Source: Synanceia verrucosa (lineage: Eukaryota > Chordata > Actinopteri > Perciformes > Synanceiidae). Taken from it: a DNA stretch of 64,000 nucleotides. The notes below the pieces were generated by a model, which was given only the letters and a program-made list of their open reading frames with translations, had not been told where the DNA came from and searched no databases. The stretch's first letter is position 1. Each line of letters starts with the position of its first letter. The DNA is taken from the NCBI GenBank assembly GCA_029721515.1, contig CM056550.1, positions 13,924,406 to 13,988,405 of the forward strand. Reading direction: 5' to 3'. The position numbers and the translations under genes are program-made. Shown piece after piece: positions 37,056 through 50,960 of this stretch.

Positions 37056-40000
37056 TCTACCGCTTTATTTAGACTTTATTTACACACAGTCTATGGTTCT
37101 ACTGTTTTATTTACACTTTATTTACACACAGTCTGTGATTCTACTGTTTTATTTACACTTTATTTACACACAGTCTATGGTTCTACTGCTTTATTTACAC
37201 TTTATTTACACACAGTCTGTGGTTCTACTGTTTTATTTACACTTTATTTACACACAGTCTATGGTTCTACTGTTTTATTTACACTTTATTTACACACAGT
37301 CTATGGTTCTACTGCTTTATTTACACTTTATTTACACACAGTCTATGTTTCTACTGCTTTGTTTATACTTTATTTAAACACAGTCTATGGTTCTACTGTT
37401 TTATTTAGACTTTATTTACACACAGTCTATGGTTCTACTGTTTTATTTAGACTTTATTTACACACAGTCTATGGTTCTACTGTTTTATTTACACTTTATT
37501 TACACACAGTCTATGGTTCTACTGCTTTATTTACACTTTATTTAAACACAGTCTATGTTTCTACTGCTTTATTTATACTTTATTTAAACACAGTCTATGG
37601 TTCTACTGTTTTATTTACACTTTATTTACACACAGTCTATGGTTCTACTGTTTTATTTACACTTTATTTACACACAGTCTATGGTTCTACTGCTTTATTT
37701 ACACTTTATTTAAACAGTCTATGGTTCTACTGTTTTATTTACACTTTATTTACACACAGTCTATGGTTCTACTGCTTTATTTATACTTTATTTAAACACA
37801 GTCTATGTTTCTACTGTTTTATTTACACTTTATTTAAACACAGTCTATGGTTCTACTGTTTTATTTATACTTTATTTAAACACAGTCTATGGTTCTACTG
37901 CTTTATTTATACTTTATTTAAACACAGTCTATGGTTCTACTGTTTTATTTACACTTTATTTAAACACAGTCTATGTTTCTACTGCTTTATTTATACTTTA
38001 TTTACACACAGTCTATGGTTCTACTGCTTTATTTACACTTTATTTAAACACAGTCTATGTTTCTACTGCTTTATTTATACTTTATTTAAACACAGTCTAT
38101 GGTTCTACTGTTTTATTTAGACTTTATTTACACACAGTCTATGGTTCTACTGTTTTATTTACACTTTATTTAAACACAGTCTATGTTTCTACTGCTTTGT
38201 TTACACTTTATTTAAACACAGTCTATGGTTCTACTGTTTTATTTACACTTTATTTACACACAGTCTATGGTTCTACTGCTTTATTTATACTTTATTTAAA
38301 CACAGTCTATGTTTCTACTGCTTTATTTACACTTTATTTAAACACAGTCTATGGTTCTACTGTTTTATTTATACTTTATTTAAACACAGTCTATGGTTCT
38401 ACTGCTTTATTTATACTTTATTTAAACACAGTCTATGGTTCTACTGTTTTATTTATACTTTATTTAAACACAGTCTATGGTTCTACTGCTTTATTTATAC
38501 TTTATTTAAACACAGTCTATGGTTCTACGGTTTTATTTATACTTTATTTACACACAGTCTATGGTTCTACTGCTTTATTTATACTTTATTTACACACAGT
38601 CTATGGTTCTACTGTTTATTATACTTTATTAATTATATACTTTATTTACACACAGTCTATGGTTCTACTGTTTTATTTATACTTTATTTACACACAGTCT
38701 ATGGTTCTACTGTTTTATTTATACTTTATTTACACACAGTCTATGGTTCTACTGTTTTATTTATACTTTATTTACACACAGTCTATGGTTCTACTGTTTT
38801 ATTTATACTTTATTTAAACACAGTCTATGTTTCTACTGCTTTATTTACACTTTATTTAAACACAGTCTATGGTTCTACTGTTTTATTTACACTTTATTTA
38901 CACACAGTCTATGGTTCTACTGCTTTATTTATACTTTATTTAAACACAGTCTATGTTTCTACTGTTTTATTTACACTTTATTTACACACAGTCTATGGTT
39001 CTACTGCTTTATTTACACTTTATTTAAACACAGTCTATGTTTCTACTGCTTTATTTACACTTTATTTAAACACAGTCTATGGTTCTACTGTTTTATTTAC
39101 ACTTTATTTACACACAGTCTATGGTTCTACTGCTTTATTTACACTTTATTTAAACACAGTCTATGGTTCTACTGCTTTATTTATACTTTATTTAAACACA
39201 GTCTATGGTTCTACTGTTTTATTTATACTTTATTTAAACACAGTCTATGGTTCTACTGCTTTATTTATACTTTATTTAAACACAGTCTATGGTTCTACTG
39301 TTTTATTTATACTTTATTTAAACACAGTCTATGGTTCTACTGCTTTATTTATACTTTATTTAAACAGTCTATGGTTCTACTGTTTTATTTATACTTTATT
39401 TACACACAGTCTATGGTTCTACTGCTTTATTTATACTTTATTTACACACAGTCTATGGTTCTACTGTTTATTATACTTTATTAATTATATACTTTATTTA
39501 CACACAGTCTATGGTTCTACTGTTTTATTTATACTTTATTTACACACAGTCTATGGTTCTACTGTTTTATTTATACTTTATTTAAACACAGTCTATGGTT
39601 CTACTGCTTTATTTACACTTTATTTAAACACAGTCTATGGTTCTACTGTTTTATTTACACTTTATTTACACACAGTCTATGGTTCTACTGCTTTATTTAT
39701 ACTTTATTTAAACACAGTCTATGTTTCTACTGCTTTATTTACACTTTATTTAAACACAGTCTATGGTTCTACTGTTTTATTTATACTTTATTTAAACACA
39801 GTCTATGGTTCTACTGCTTTATTTATACTTTATTTAAACACAGTCTATGTTTCTACTGCTTTATTTACACTTTATTTAAACACAGTCTATGGTTCTACTG
39901 TTTTATTTATACTTTATTTACACACAGTCTATGGTTCTACTGCTTTATTTATACTTTATTTACACACAGTCTATGGTTCTACTGCTTTATTTATACTTTA

Positions 40001-40889
40001 TTTAAACACAGTCTATGTTTCTACTGCTTTATTTACACTTTATTTAAACACAGTCTATGGTTCTACTGTTTTATTTATACTTTATTTACACACAGTCTAT
40101 GGTTCTACTGTTTTATTTATACTTTATTTAAACACAGTCTATGGTTCTACTGCTTTATTTATACTTTATTTACACACAGTCTATGGTTCTACTGCTTTAT
40201 TTATACTTTATTTAAACACAGTCTATGTTTCTACTGCTTTATTTACACTTTATTTAAACACAGTCTATGGTTCTACTGTTTTATTTATACTTTATTTACA
40301 CACAGTCTATGGTTCTACTGCTTTATTTATACTTTATTTACACACAGTCTATGGTTCTACTGTTTTATTTACACTTTATTTACACACAGTCTGTGGTTCT
40401 ACTGTTTTATTTACACTTTATTTAAACACAGTCTGTGGTTCTACTGTTTTATTTACACTTTATTTACACACAGTCTATGGTTCTACTGCTTTATTTATAC
40501 TTTATTTAAACACAGTCTATGGTTCTACTGTTTTATTTACACTTTATTTACACACAGTCTATGGTTCTACTGTTTTATTTATACTTTATTTAAACACAGT
40601 CTGTGGTTCTACTGCTTTATTTATACTTTATTTACACACAGTCTGTGGTTCTACTGCTTTATTTATACTTTATTTACACACAGTCTGTGGTTCTACTGTT
40701 TTATTTATACTTTATTTACACACAGTCTGTGGTTCTACTGCTTTATTTATACTTTATTTACACACAGTCTATGGTTCTACTGTTTTATTTACACTTTATT
40801 TACACACAGTCTGTGGTTCTACTGTTTTATTTATACTTTATTTAAACACAGTCTGTGGTTCTACTGCTTTATTATACTTTATTTACACA
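37056..40889. repeat. Tandem satellite array, left part, 42-bp unit
   Basis: About 90 copies of a 42-bp unit containing cagtctatggttctactg followed by ttttatttacactttattta. Variable sites recur: tgt/tat after cagtc, gtt/ctt after tact, acac/atac, acacac/aaacac. Because 42 is a multiple of three, one frame stays open over long stretches (37.0-38.1 and 38.2-38.8 kb) with a 14-residue period. This is an artefact, not a protein. Two single 57-bp-type units (near 38611 and 39463) sit inside it. Confidence 0.97.
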
Positions 40890-43140
40890 ATAATCTATTT
40901 GAGAACAATAATCTATTTGAGGACTTTCAGTCAGGATTTAGAAAATATCATAGCACCGAGACCGCTCTGGTGAAAATTACTAATGACCTGCTAATTGCGT
41001 CAGACCATGGACTCGTCTCAGTACTTGTCTTGTTAGATCTTAGCGCTGCTTTTGATACTATTGACCACCATATCCTGTTGCAGAGATTAGAACATTTAAC
41101 TGGCATCAGAGGAACTGCTTTAAGCTGGTTCAAATCCTACTTATCGGATCGATCACAGTTTGTTCACATTAATGATGAGTCCTCCATGCAGTCCATAGTC
41201 AGTTATGGAGTTCCTCAAGGTTCTGTGCTTGGGCCTATTCTATTTACTTTATATATGCTTCCTTTAGGCAATGTTATCAGAAAACACTCCATAAACTTTC
41301 ACTGTTATGCAGATGATACTCAGCTATATTTGTCATTTAAGTCAGACGAATCCAGCCAGTTAGCTAAACTCCAAACATGTCTTCAGGATATAAAAACTTG
41401 GATGGCGCACAATTTCTTGTTGTTAAATTCAGATAAAACTGAGGTTATTCTAATTGGCCCTGAAAATCTCAGAAATAACCTATCTAATGACTTATTTACT
41501 CTAGGTGGCTTCGTACCAGCCTCGAACACCACTGTAAGGAATCTAGGGGTAATTTTTGACCAAGATATGTCCTTCAACGTCCACATGAAACAAACAGCTA
41601 GAACAGCTTTTTTCATCTGCGTAACATTGCAAAAATAAGGCATATTCTCTCCCAAAACGATGCAGAAAAATTAGTCCATGCATTTGTAACTTCCAGGCTG
41701 GACTATTGTAACTCGTTATTATCAGGCTGCCCTAATAAGTCTATCAGGACTCTCCAGCTGGTCCAGAACGCTGCAGCACGTGTTCTGACCAGAACCAGGA
41801 AAAGAGAGACCATATTTCTCCGGTGTTAGCCTCTCTGCACTGGCTCCCTGTAAAATCTAGAATAGAATTTAAAATCCTCCTCCTCACCTACAAGGCACTT
41901 AATGGTCAGGCACCATCTTATCTTAAAGAGCTAATAGTGCCTTATAATCCTGCTAGAACTCTACGCTCTCAGAATGCAGGACTACTAGCGGTTCCTAGGG
42001 TTTATAAAAGTAGAATGGGAGCTAGAGCTTTCAGTTATCAAGCTCCTCTTCTGTGGAACCAACTCCCTCTTTCAGTCCGGGAGGCAGACACCATCCCCTT
42101 ATTCAAGACTAGGCTTAAGACTTTCCTTTTGATAGTGCTTATAGTTAGGACTGATCCAAGGCTGACTCAGGCTGCCTTGGATCAATCCTTAGTTATGCTG
42201 CTATAGGTCTAGACTGCCAGGGACTTCCTCTGACACACTGAGCTTCTCTTCTTCTTCATTTGGATGCCTCCATTAAGTCATTTTACTAACTCATCTTCTT
42301 CCCCGGAGCCCCTGTGCTCCCAGCTCCCAGGTGTCTGTGAGCTGAGGCTACTTGTTTGAGAAGGAGTTGATGTCATCCAGGCTTCGTCTGTCCTGATGGT
42401 GGTGAGATGGAGAAGAGGCGATGCTGCTCAGGTTGTATCTGTTAGAGTAGTGGAGAAGAGGATGTGTTTACTCTTCCTCCCTTTAACACATGCTGCAGAT
42501 TAGTTTTGTGCCTCGTAGTCCCTGTGCGTTCTCATCTCACAGGTATCCATGGATCCAGTCTACCTGGTGGAGTAGTGGTTGTGCAGACCAGTCAGGCTTC
42601 ATCTTCTGGTTCTGAGTGACGTGGTGGTGATGAGGTCATCCTGCGGAGGTTTCTCCTGTTTGGTGTGGTGGAGTGGAAGATGTGCTGCCCAGGCTTCTTC
42701 TGGTTGGCATGGTGGAGAGGACGACATGCTTCTCATCCTTTGCTGATAGCTTGATGATGCTCTTCATCCCCTTGGACACTCTCATACAATTCTATATATA
42801 CACACTGTATATTAGCTGTTGTTATATTGAGTTGGACATTTCCATACAATTTTGTATGTTAGTGTTAATGTGTTTTCATTGTTGTTATTCTGTACACATG
42901 GCATCTATTGCACGTCTGTCCATCCTGGAAGAGGGATCCCTCCTCTGTTGCTCTTCCTGAGGTTTCTTCCGTTTCTTTTTCCCTGTTAAAAGTTTTTTTT
43001 TGGGGAGTTTTTCCTTAGTTGATGCGAGGGTCATTGTAAAGGACAGAGGGTGTCATATCCTGTACAGATTGTAAAGCCCAATGAGGCAAATTCATAATTT
43101 GTGATATTGGGCTATACAAATAAAGTTGACTTGACTTGAC
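40890..43140 (+). mobile_element. 5'-truncated L2/Maui-type LINE
   Basis: The insert interrupts the tandem array and is flanked on both sides by TTACACA (40883-40889 and 43141-43147), consistent with a 7-bp target duplication. It encodes part of a reverse transcriptase: LSAAFDTIDHHIL near 41040, GVPQGSVLGP at 41207-41236 and the catalytic YADD at 41306-41317. The C-terminal block LASLHWLPVKSRIEFKILL follows near 41825. The 3' end is an attgggctatacaaataaa tail followed by ttgac repeats, typical of L2-group elements. The 5' end is missing within the reverse transcriptase domain, and at least two frameshifts (near 41610 and 41815) break the frame, so it is dead. Confidence 0.92.
40970..42206 (+). 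pseudogene. Broken LINE reverse transcriptase
   Basis: The frame runs open from 40970 to 41638. Recognisable sequence then continues in a second frame to about 41815 and in a third from about 41823 to 42206. The first part holds the palm motifs of a non-LTR reverse transcriptase; the last part is its C-terminal region (LLTYKALNGQAPSYL, LLWNQLPLSVREA). The endonuclease and finger regions are absent. It is the coding remnant of the surrounding LINE and has no host function that I can see. Confidence 0.9.
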
Positions 43141-46100
43141 TTACACACAGTCTGTGGTTCTACTGCTTTATTTATACTTTATTTACACACAGTCTGTGGT
43201 TCTACTGTTTTATTTATACTTTATTTACACACAGTCTATGGTTCTACTGCTTTATTTATATTTTATTTACACACAGTCTATGGTTCTACTGTTTTATTTA
43301 TACTTTATTTATACACAGTCTATGGTTCTACTGCTTTATTTATACTTTATTTACACACAGTCTATGGTTCTACTGCTTTATTTATACTTTATTTACACAC
43401 AGTCTATGGTTCTACTGTTTTATTTATACTTTATTTACACACAGTCTATGGTTCTACTGCTTTATTTATACTTTATTTACACACAGTCTATGGTTCTACT
43501 GTTTTATTTATACTTTATTTACACACAGTCTATGGTTCTACTGTTTTATTTATACTTTATTTACACACAGTCCATGGTTCTACTGCTTTATTTATACTTT
43601 ATTTACACACAGTCTATGGTTCTACTGCTTTATTTATACTTTATTTAAACACAGTCTATGGTTCTACTGCTTTATTTATACTTTATTTACACACGGTCTA
43701 TGGTTCTACTGTTTTATTTATACTTTATTTAAACACGGTCTATGGTTCTACTGCTTTATTTATACTTTATTTACACACAGTCTATGGTTCTACTGTTTTA
43801 TTTATACTTTACACACAGTCTATGGTTCTACTGCTTTATTATACTTTATTAATTATATACTTTATTTACATGCAGTCTGTGGTTCTACTGTTTATTATAC
43901 TTTATTAATTTACATACTTTATTTACACGCAGTCTGTGGTTCTACTGTTTATTATACTTTATTAATGTACATACTTTATTTACACACAGTCTGTGGTTCT
44001 ACTGCTTTATTATACTTTATTAATTATATACTTTATTTATACACAGTCTGTGGTTCTACTGTTTATTATACTTTATTAATTATATACTTTATTTACACAC
44101 AGTCTATGGTTCTACTGTTTTATTTATACTTTATTTACACACAGTCTATGGTTCTACTGTTTATTATACTTTATTAATTATATACTTTATTTACATGCAG
44201 TCTGTGGTTCTACTGTTTATTATACTTTATCAATTATATACTTTATTTACATGCAGTCTGTGGTTCTACTGTTTATTATACTTTATTAATTATATACTTT
44301 ATTTACACACAGTCTGTGGTTCTACTGCTTATTATACTTTATTAATGTATATACTTTATTTACATGCAGTCTGTGGTTCTACTGTTTATTATACTTTATT
44401 AATGTATATACTTTATTTAGATGCAGTCTGTGGTTCTACTGCTTTATTATACTTTATTAATGTATATACTTTATTTACATGCAGTCTATGTTTCTACTGT
44501 TTATTATACTTTATTAATGTACATACTTTATTTATACACAGTCTGTGGTTCTACTGCTTTATTATACTTTATTAATTATATACTTTATTTACATGCAGTC
44601 TGTGGTTCTACTGTTTATTATACTTTATTAATGTACATACTTTATTTACACACAGTCTATGGTTCTACTGCTTTATTATACTTTATTAATTATATACTTT
44701 ATTTATACACAGTCTATGGTTCTACTGTTTATTATACTTTATTAATTATATACTTTATTTACACACAGTCTATGTTTCTACTGTTTATTATACTTTATTA
44801 ATGTATATACTTTATTTATACACAGTCTATGGTTCTACTGTTTATTATACTTTATTAATTATATACTTTATTTATACACAGTCTGTGGTTCTACTGTTTA
44901 TTATACTTTATTAATGTATATACTTTATTTATACACAGTCTGTGGTTCTACTGTTTATTATACTTTATTAATTATATACTTTATTTACACACAGTCTATG
45001 TTTCTACTGTTTATTATACTTTATTAATGTATATACTTTATTTACACACAGTCTATGTTTCTACTGTTTATTATACTTTATTAATGTATATACTTTATTT
45101 ATACACAGTCTATGTTTCTACTGTTTATTATACTTTATTAATGTATATACTTTATTTACACACAGTCTATGTTTCTACTGTTTATTATACTTTATTAATG
45201 TACATACTTTATTTACACACAGTCTATGTTTCTACTGTTTATTATACTTTATTAATGTACATACTTTATTTACACACAGTCTATGTTTCTACTGTTTATT
45301 ATACTTTATTAATTATATACTTTATTTACATGCAGTCTGTGGTTCTACTGTTTATTATACTTTATTAATGTATATACTTTATTTACACACAGTCTATGTT
45401 TCTACTGTTTATTATACTTTATTAATGTATATACTTTATTTACACACAGTCTATGTTTCTACTGTTTATTATACTTTATTAATTATATACTTTATTTATA
45501 CACAGTCTGTGGTTCTACTGTTTATTATACTTTATTAATTATATACTTTATTTATACACAGTCTGTGTTTCTACTGTTTATTATACTTTATTAATGTATA
45601 TACTTTATTTACACACAGTCTATGTTTCTACTGTTTATTATACTTTATTAATTATATACTTTATTTATACACAGTCTGTGGTTCTACTGTTTATTATACT
45701 TTATTAATTATATACTTTATTTATACACAGTCTATGGTTCTACTGTTTATTATACTTTACTAATTATATACTTTATTTATACACAGTCTGTGGTTCTACT
45801 GTTTATTATACTTTATTAATTATATACTTTATTTATACACAGTCTGTGGTTCTACTGTTTATTATACTTTATTAATGTACATACTTTATTTACACACAGT
45901 CTATGGTTCTACTGTTTATTATACTTTATTAATTATATACTTTATTTACATGCAGTCTGTGGTTCTACTGTTTATTATACTTTATTAATTATATACTTTA
46001 TTTACACACAGTCTGTGGTTCTACTGTTTATTATACTTTATTAATGTATATACTTTATTTATACACAGTCTGTGGTTCTACTGTTTATTATACTTTATTA

Positions 46101-49100
46101 ATGTATATACTTTATTTATACACAGTCTATGGTTCTACTGTTTATTATACTTTACTAATGTATATACTTTATTTATACGCAGTCTGTGGTTCTACTGTTT
46201 ATTATACTTTATTAATTATATACTTTATTTATACACAGTCTGTGGTTCTACTGTTTATTATACTTTATTAATGTACATACTTTATTTACACACAGTCTAT
46301 GGTTCTACTGTTTATTATACTTTATTAATTATATACTTTATTTACATGCAGTCTGTGGTTCTACTGTTTATTATACTTTATTAATGTATATACTTTATTT
46401 ACATGCAGTCTGTGGTTCTACTGTTTATTATACTTTATTAATGTATATACTTTATTTATACACAGTCTGTGGTTCTACTGTTTATTATACTTTATTAATT
46501 ATATACTTTATTTACACACAGTCTGTGGTTCTACTGTTTATTATACTTTATTAATGTACATACTTTATTTATACACAGTCTGTGGTTCTACTGTTTATTA
46601 TACTTTATTAATTATATACTTTATTTACACACAGTCTATGTTTCTACTGTTTATTATACTTTATTAATGTATATACTTTATTTACACACAGTCTATGTTT
46701 CTACTGTTTATTATACTTTATTAATGTATATACTTTATTTATACACAGTCTGTGGTTCTACTGTTTATTATACTTTATTAATTATATACTTTATTTATAC
46801 ACAGTCTATGGTTCTACTGTTTATTATACTTTATTAATTATATACTTTATTTATACACAGTCTGTGGTTCTACTGTTTATTATACTTTATTAATGTATAT
46901 ACTTTATTTATACACAGTCTGTGGTTCTACTGTTTATTATACTTTATTAATGTATATACTTTATTTATACACAGTCTATGGTTCTACTGTTTATTATACT
47001 TTATTAATGTACATACTTTATTTACACACAGTCTATGGTTCTACTGCTTTATTATACTTTATTAATTATATACTTTATTTATACACAGTCTGTGGTTCTA
47101 CTGTTTATTATACTTTATTAATTATATACTTTATTTACACACAGTCTGTGGTTCTACTGCTTTATTTATACTTTATTAATTATATACTTTATTTACATGC
47201 AGTCTGTGGTTCTACTGTTTATTATACTTTATTAATGTACATACTTTATTTACACACAGTCTATGGTTCTACTGCTTTATTATACTTTATTAATTATATA
47301 CTTTATTTACATGCAGTCTGTGGTTCTACTGTTTATTATACTTTATTAATGTATATACTTTATTTACACACAGTCTGTGGTTCTACTGTTTATTATACTT
47401 TATTAATGTACATACTTTATTTATACACAGTCTGTGGTTCTACTGTTTATTATACTTTATTAATTATATACTTTATTTACACACAGTCTATGTTTCTACT
47501 GTTTATTATACTTTATTAATGTATATACTTTATTTATACACAGTCTGTGGTTCTACTGTTTATTATACTTTATTAATTATATACTTTATTTATACACAGT
47601 CTATGTTTCTACTGTTTATTATACTTTATTAATGTATATACTTTATTTATACATGCAGTCTATGTTTCTACTGTTTATTATACTTTATTAATGTATATAC
47701 TTTATTTATACACAGTCTATGTTTCTACTGTTTATTATACTTTATTAATGTATATACTTTATTTATACACAGTCTGTGGTTCTACTGTTTATTATACTTT
47801 ATTAATGTATATACTTTATTTACATGCAGTCTATGGTTCTACTGTTTATTATACTTTATTAATGTATATACTTTATTTATACGCAGTCTGTGGTTCTACT
47901 GTTTATTATACTTTATTAATGTATATACTTTATTTATACACAGTCTGTGGTTCTACTGTTTATTATACTTTTTTAATTATATACTTTATTTACACGCAGT
48001 CTGTGGTTCTACTGTTTATTATACTTTATTAATGTATATACTTTATTTATACACAGTCTGTGGTTCTACTGTTTATTATACTTTATTAATGTATATACTT
48101 TATTTATACACAGTCTATGGTTCTACTGTTTATTATACTTTATTAATGTATATACTTTATTTATACACAGTCTATGTTTCTACTGTTTATTATACTTTAT
48201 TAATGTATATACTTTATTTATACACAGTCTATGGTTCTACTGTTTATTATACTTTATTAATTATATACTTTATTTACATGCAGTCTGTGGTTCTACTGTT
48301 TATTATACTTTATTAATTATATACTTTATTTACACACAGTCTGTGGTTCTACTGTTTATTATACTTTATTAATTATATACTTTATTTACACACAGTCTAT
48401 GGTTCTACTGTTTATTATACTTTATTAATGTATATACTTTATTTACACACAGTCTGTGGTTCTACTGTTTATTATACTTTATTAATGTACATACTTTATT
48501 TACACACAGTCTGTGGTTCTACTGTTTATTATACTTTATTAATTATATACTTTATTTACACACAGTCTATGTTTCTACTGTTTATTATACTTTATTAATG
48601 TATATACTTTATTTATACACAGTCTGTGGTTCTACTGTTTATTATACTTTATTAATTATATACTTTATTTATACACAGTCTGTGTTTCTACTGTTTATTA
48701 TACTTTATTAATTATATACTTTATTTATACACAGTCTGTGGTTCTACTGTTTATTATACTTTATTAATTATATACTTTATTTATACACAGTCTGTGGTTC
48801 TACTGTTTATTATACTTTATTAATTATATACTTTATTTATACACAGTCTGTGGTTCTACTGTTTATTATACTTTATTAATGTACATACTTTATTTACACA
48901 CAGTCTATGGTTCTACTGTTTATTATACTTTATTAATTATATACTTTATTTACATGCAGTCTATGGTTCTACTGTTTATTATACTTTATTAATGTATATA
49001 CTTTATTTACACACAGTCTGTGGTTCTACTGTTTATTATACTTTATTAATTATATACTTTATTTACACACAGTCTGTGGTTCTACTGTTTATTATACTTT

Positions 49101-50960
49101 ATTAATGTATATACTTTATTTACATGCAGTCTATGGTTCTACTGCTTTATTATACTTTATTAATTATATACTTTATTTATACACAGTCTGTGGTTCTACT
49201 GTTTATTATACTTTATTAATGTATATACTTTATTTACACACAGTCTGTGGTTCTACTGTTTATTATACTTTATTAATTATATACTTTATTAACAAGCAGT
49301 CTCTGGTTCTACTGTTTATTATAATTTATTAATTATATACTTTATTTACACACAGTCTATGGTTCTACTTTTTTATTTATACTTTATTAATTATATACTT
49401 TATTCACATGGTGTCTGTGGTTCTACTGTTTATTATACTTTATTAATTATATACTTTATTTACACACAGTCTATGGTTCTACTGTTTATTATACTTTATT
49501 AATGTATATACTTTATTTATACACAGTCTATGTTTCTACTGTTTATTATACTTTATTAATGTATATACTTTATTTATACACAGTCTATGTTTCTACTGTT
49601 TATTATACTTTATTAATGTATATACTTTATTTATACACAGTCTATGGTTCTACTGCTTTATTATACTTTATTAATTATATACTTTATTTATACACAGTCT
49701 ATGGTTCTACTGCTTATTATACTTTATTAATGTATATACTTTATTTACACGCAGTCTGTGGTTCTACTGTTTATTATACTTTATTAATGTATATACTTTA
49801 TTTATACACAGTCTGTGGTTCTACTGTTTATTATACTTTATTAATGTATATACTTTATTTACACGCAGTCTATGTTTCTACTGTTTATTATACTTTATTA
49901 ATGTATATACTTTATTTATACACAGTCTATGGTTCTACTGCTTTATTATACTTTATTAATTATATACTTTATTTATACACAGTCTATGGTTCTACTGTTT
50001 ATTATACTTTATTAATGTATATACTTTATTTACATGCAGTCTGTGGTTCTACTGTTTATTATACTTTATTAATTATATACTTTATTTATACACAGTCTGT
50101 GGTTCTACTGTTTATTATACTTTATTAATGTATATACTTTATTTACATGCAGTCTGTGGTTCTACTGTTTATTATACTTTATTAATGTATATACTTTATT
50201 TATACACAGTCTGTGGTTCTACTGTTTATTATACTTTATTAATGTATATACTTTATTTACATGCAGTCTGTGGTTCTACTGTTTATTATACTTTATTAAT
50301 GTATATACTTTATTTATACACAGTCTATGGTTCTACTGTTTATTATACTTTATTAATGTATATACTTTATTTATACGCAGTCTGTGGTTCTATGTTTCTA
50401 CTGTTTATTATACTTTATTAATGTATATACTTTATTTATACACAGTCTGTGGTTCTACTGTTTATTATACTTTATTAATGTATATACTTTATTTATACAC
50501 AGTCTGTGGTTCTACTGTTTATTATACTTTATTAATGTATATACTTTATTTATACACAGTCTATGGTTCTACTGTTTATTATACTTTATTAATGTATATA
50601 CTTTATGATTAATCACAGTCTAATTATATACTTTATTATACTTTATGTAATGTATATACTTTATTATAATAAACATGCAGTCTGTGGTTCTACTGTTTAT
50701 TATACTTTATTAATGTATATACTTTATTATACGCAGTCTGTGGTTCTACTGTTTATTATACTTTATTAATGTATATACTTTATTTATACACAGTCTGTGG
50801 TTCTACTGTTTATTATACTTTATTAATGTATATACTTTATTTACACGCAGTCTGCGGTTCTACTGTTTATTATACTTTATTAATGTACGTACTTTATTTA
50901 CAGACAGTCTACGGTTCTACGGTTTATTAAACCTTATTAAACTCTTTGTATACAGTCTGT
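43141..50960. repeat. Tandem satellite array, right part, 42- then 57-bp unit
   Basis: From 43141 to about 43850 the 42-bp unit continues. From there to about 50600 almost all units are 57 bp, with the same cagtctgtggttctactg start but an added 15 bp that duplicates the actttatt word (tattatactttattaatgta then tatactttatttatacaca). Some units carry taattatatac and are a base shorter, which breaks the frame. The last 350 bp (50600-50960) are degenerate. Periodic open frames with a 19-residue repeat are artefacts. Confidence 0.97.

Noticed and set aside
36999..38817. Long plus-strand frames with a 14-residue hydrophobic period, looking like a membrane repeat protein
   Set aside because: They come from the 42-bp tandem unit, whose length is a multiple of three; the frame shifts or stops wherever a unit gains or loses bases.
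43136..50612. Many plus-strand frames with repeated LYTVCGSTVYYTLL-like text
   Set aside because: They are artefacts of the 57-bp unit; frames break at every taattatatac variant.
37056..50960. Possible CRISPR-like regular repeats
   Set aside because: Units are contiguous with no unique spacers, and the setting is a vertebrate genome.
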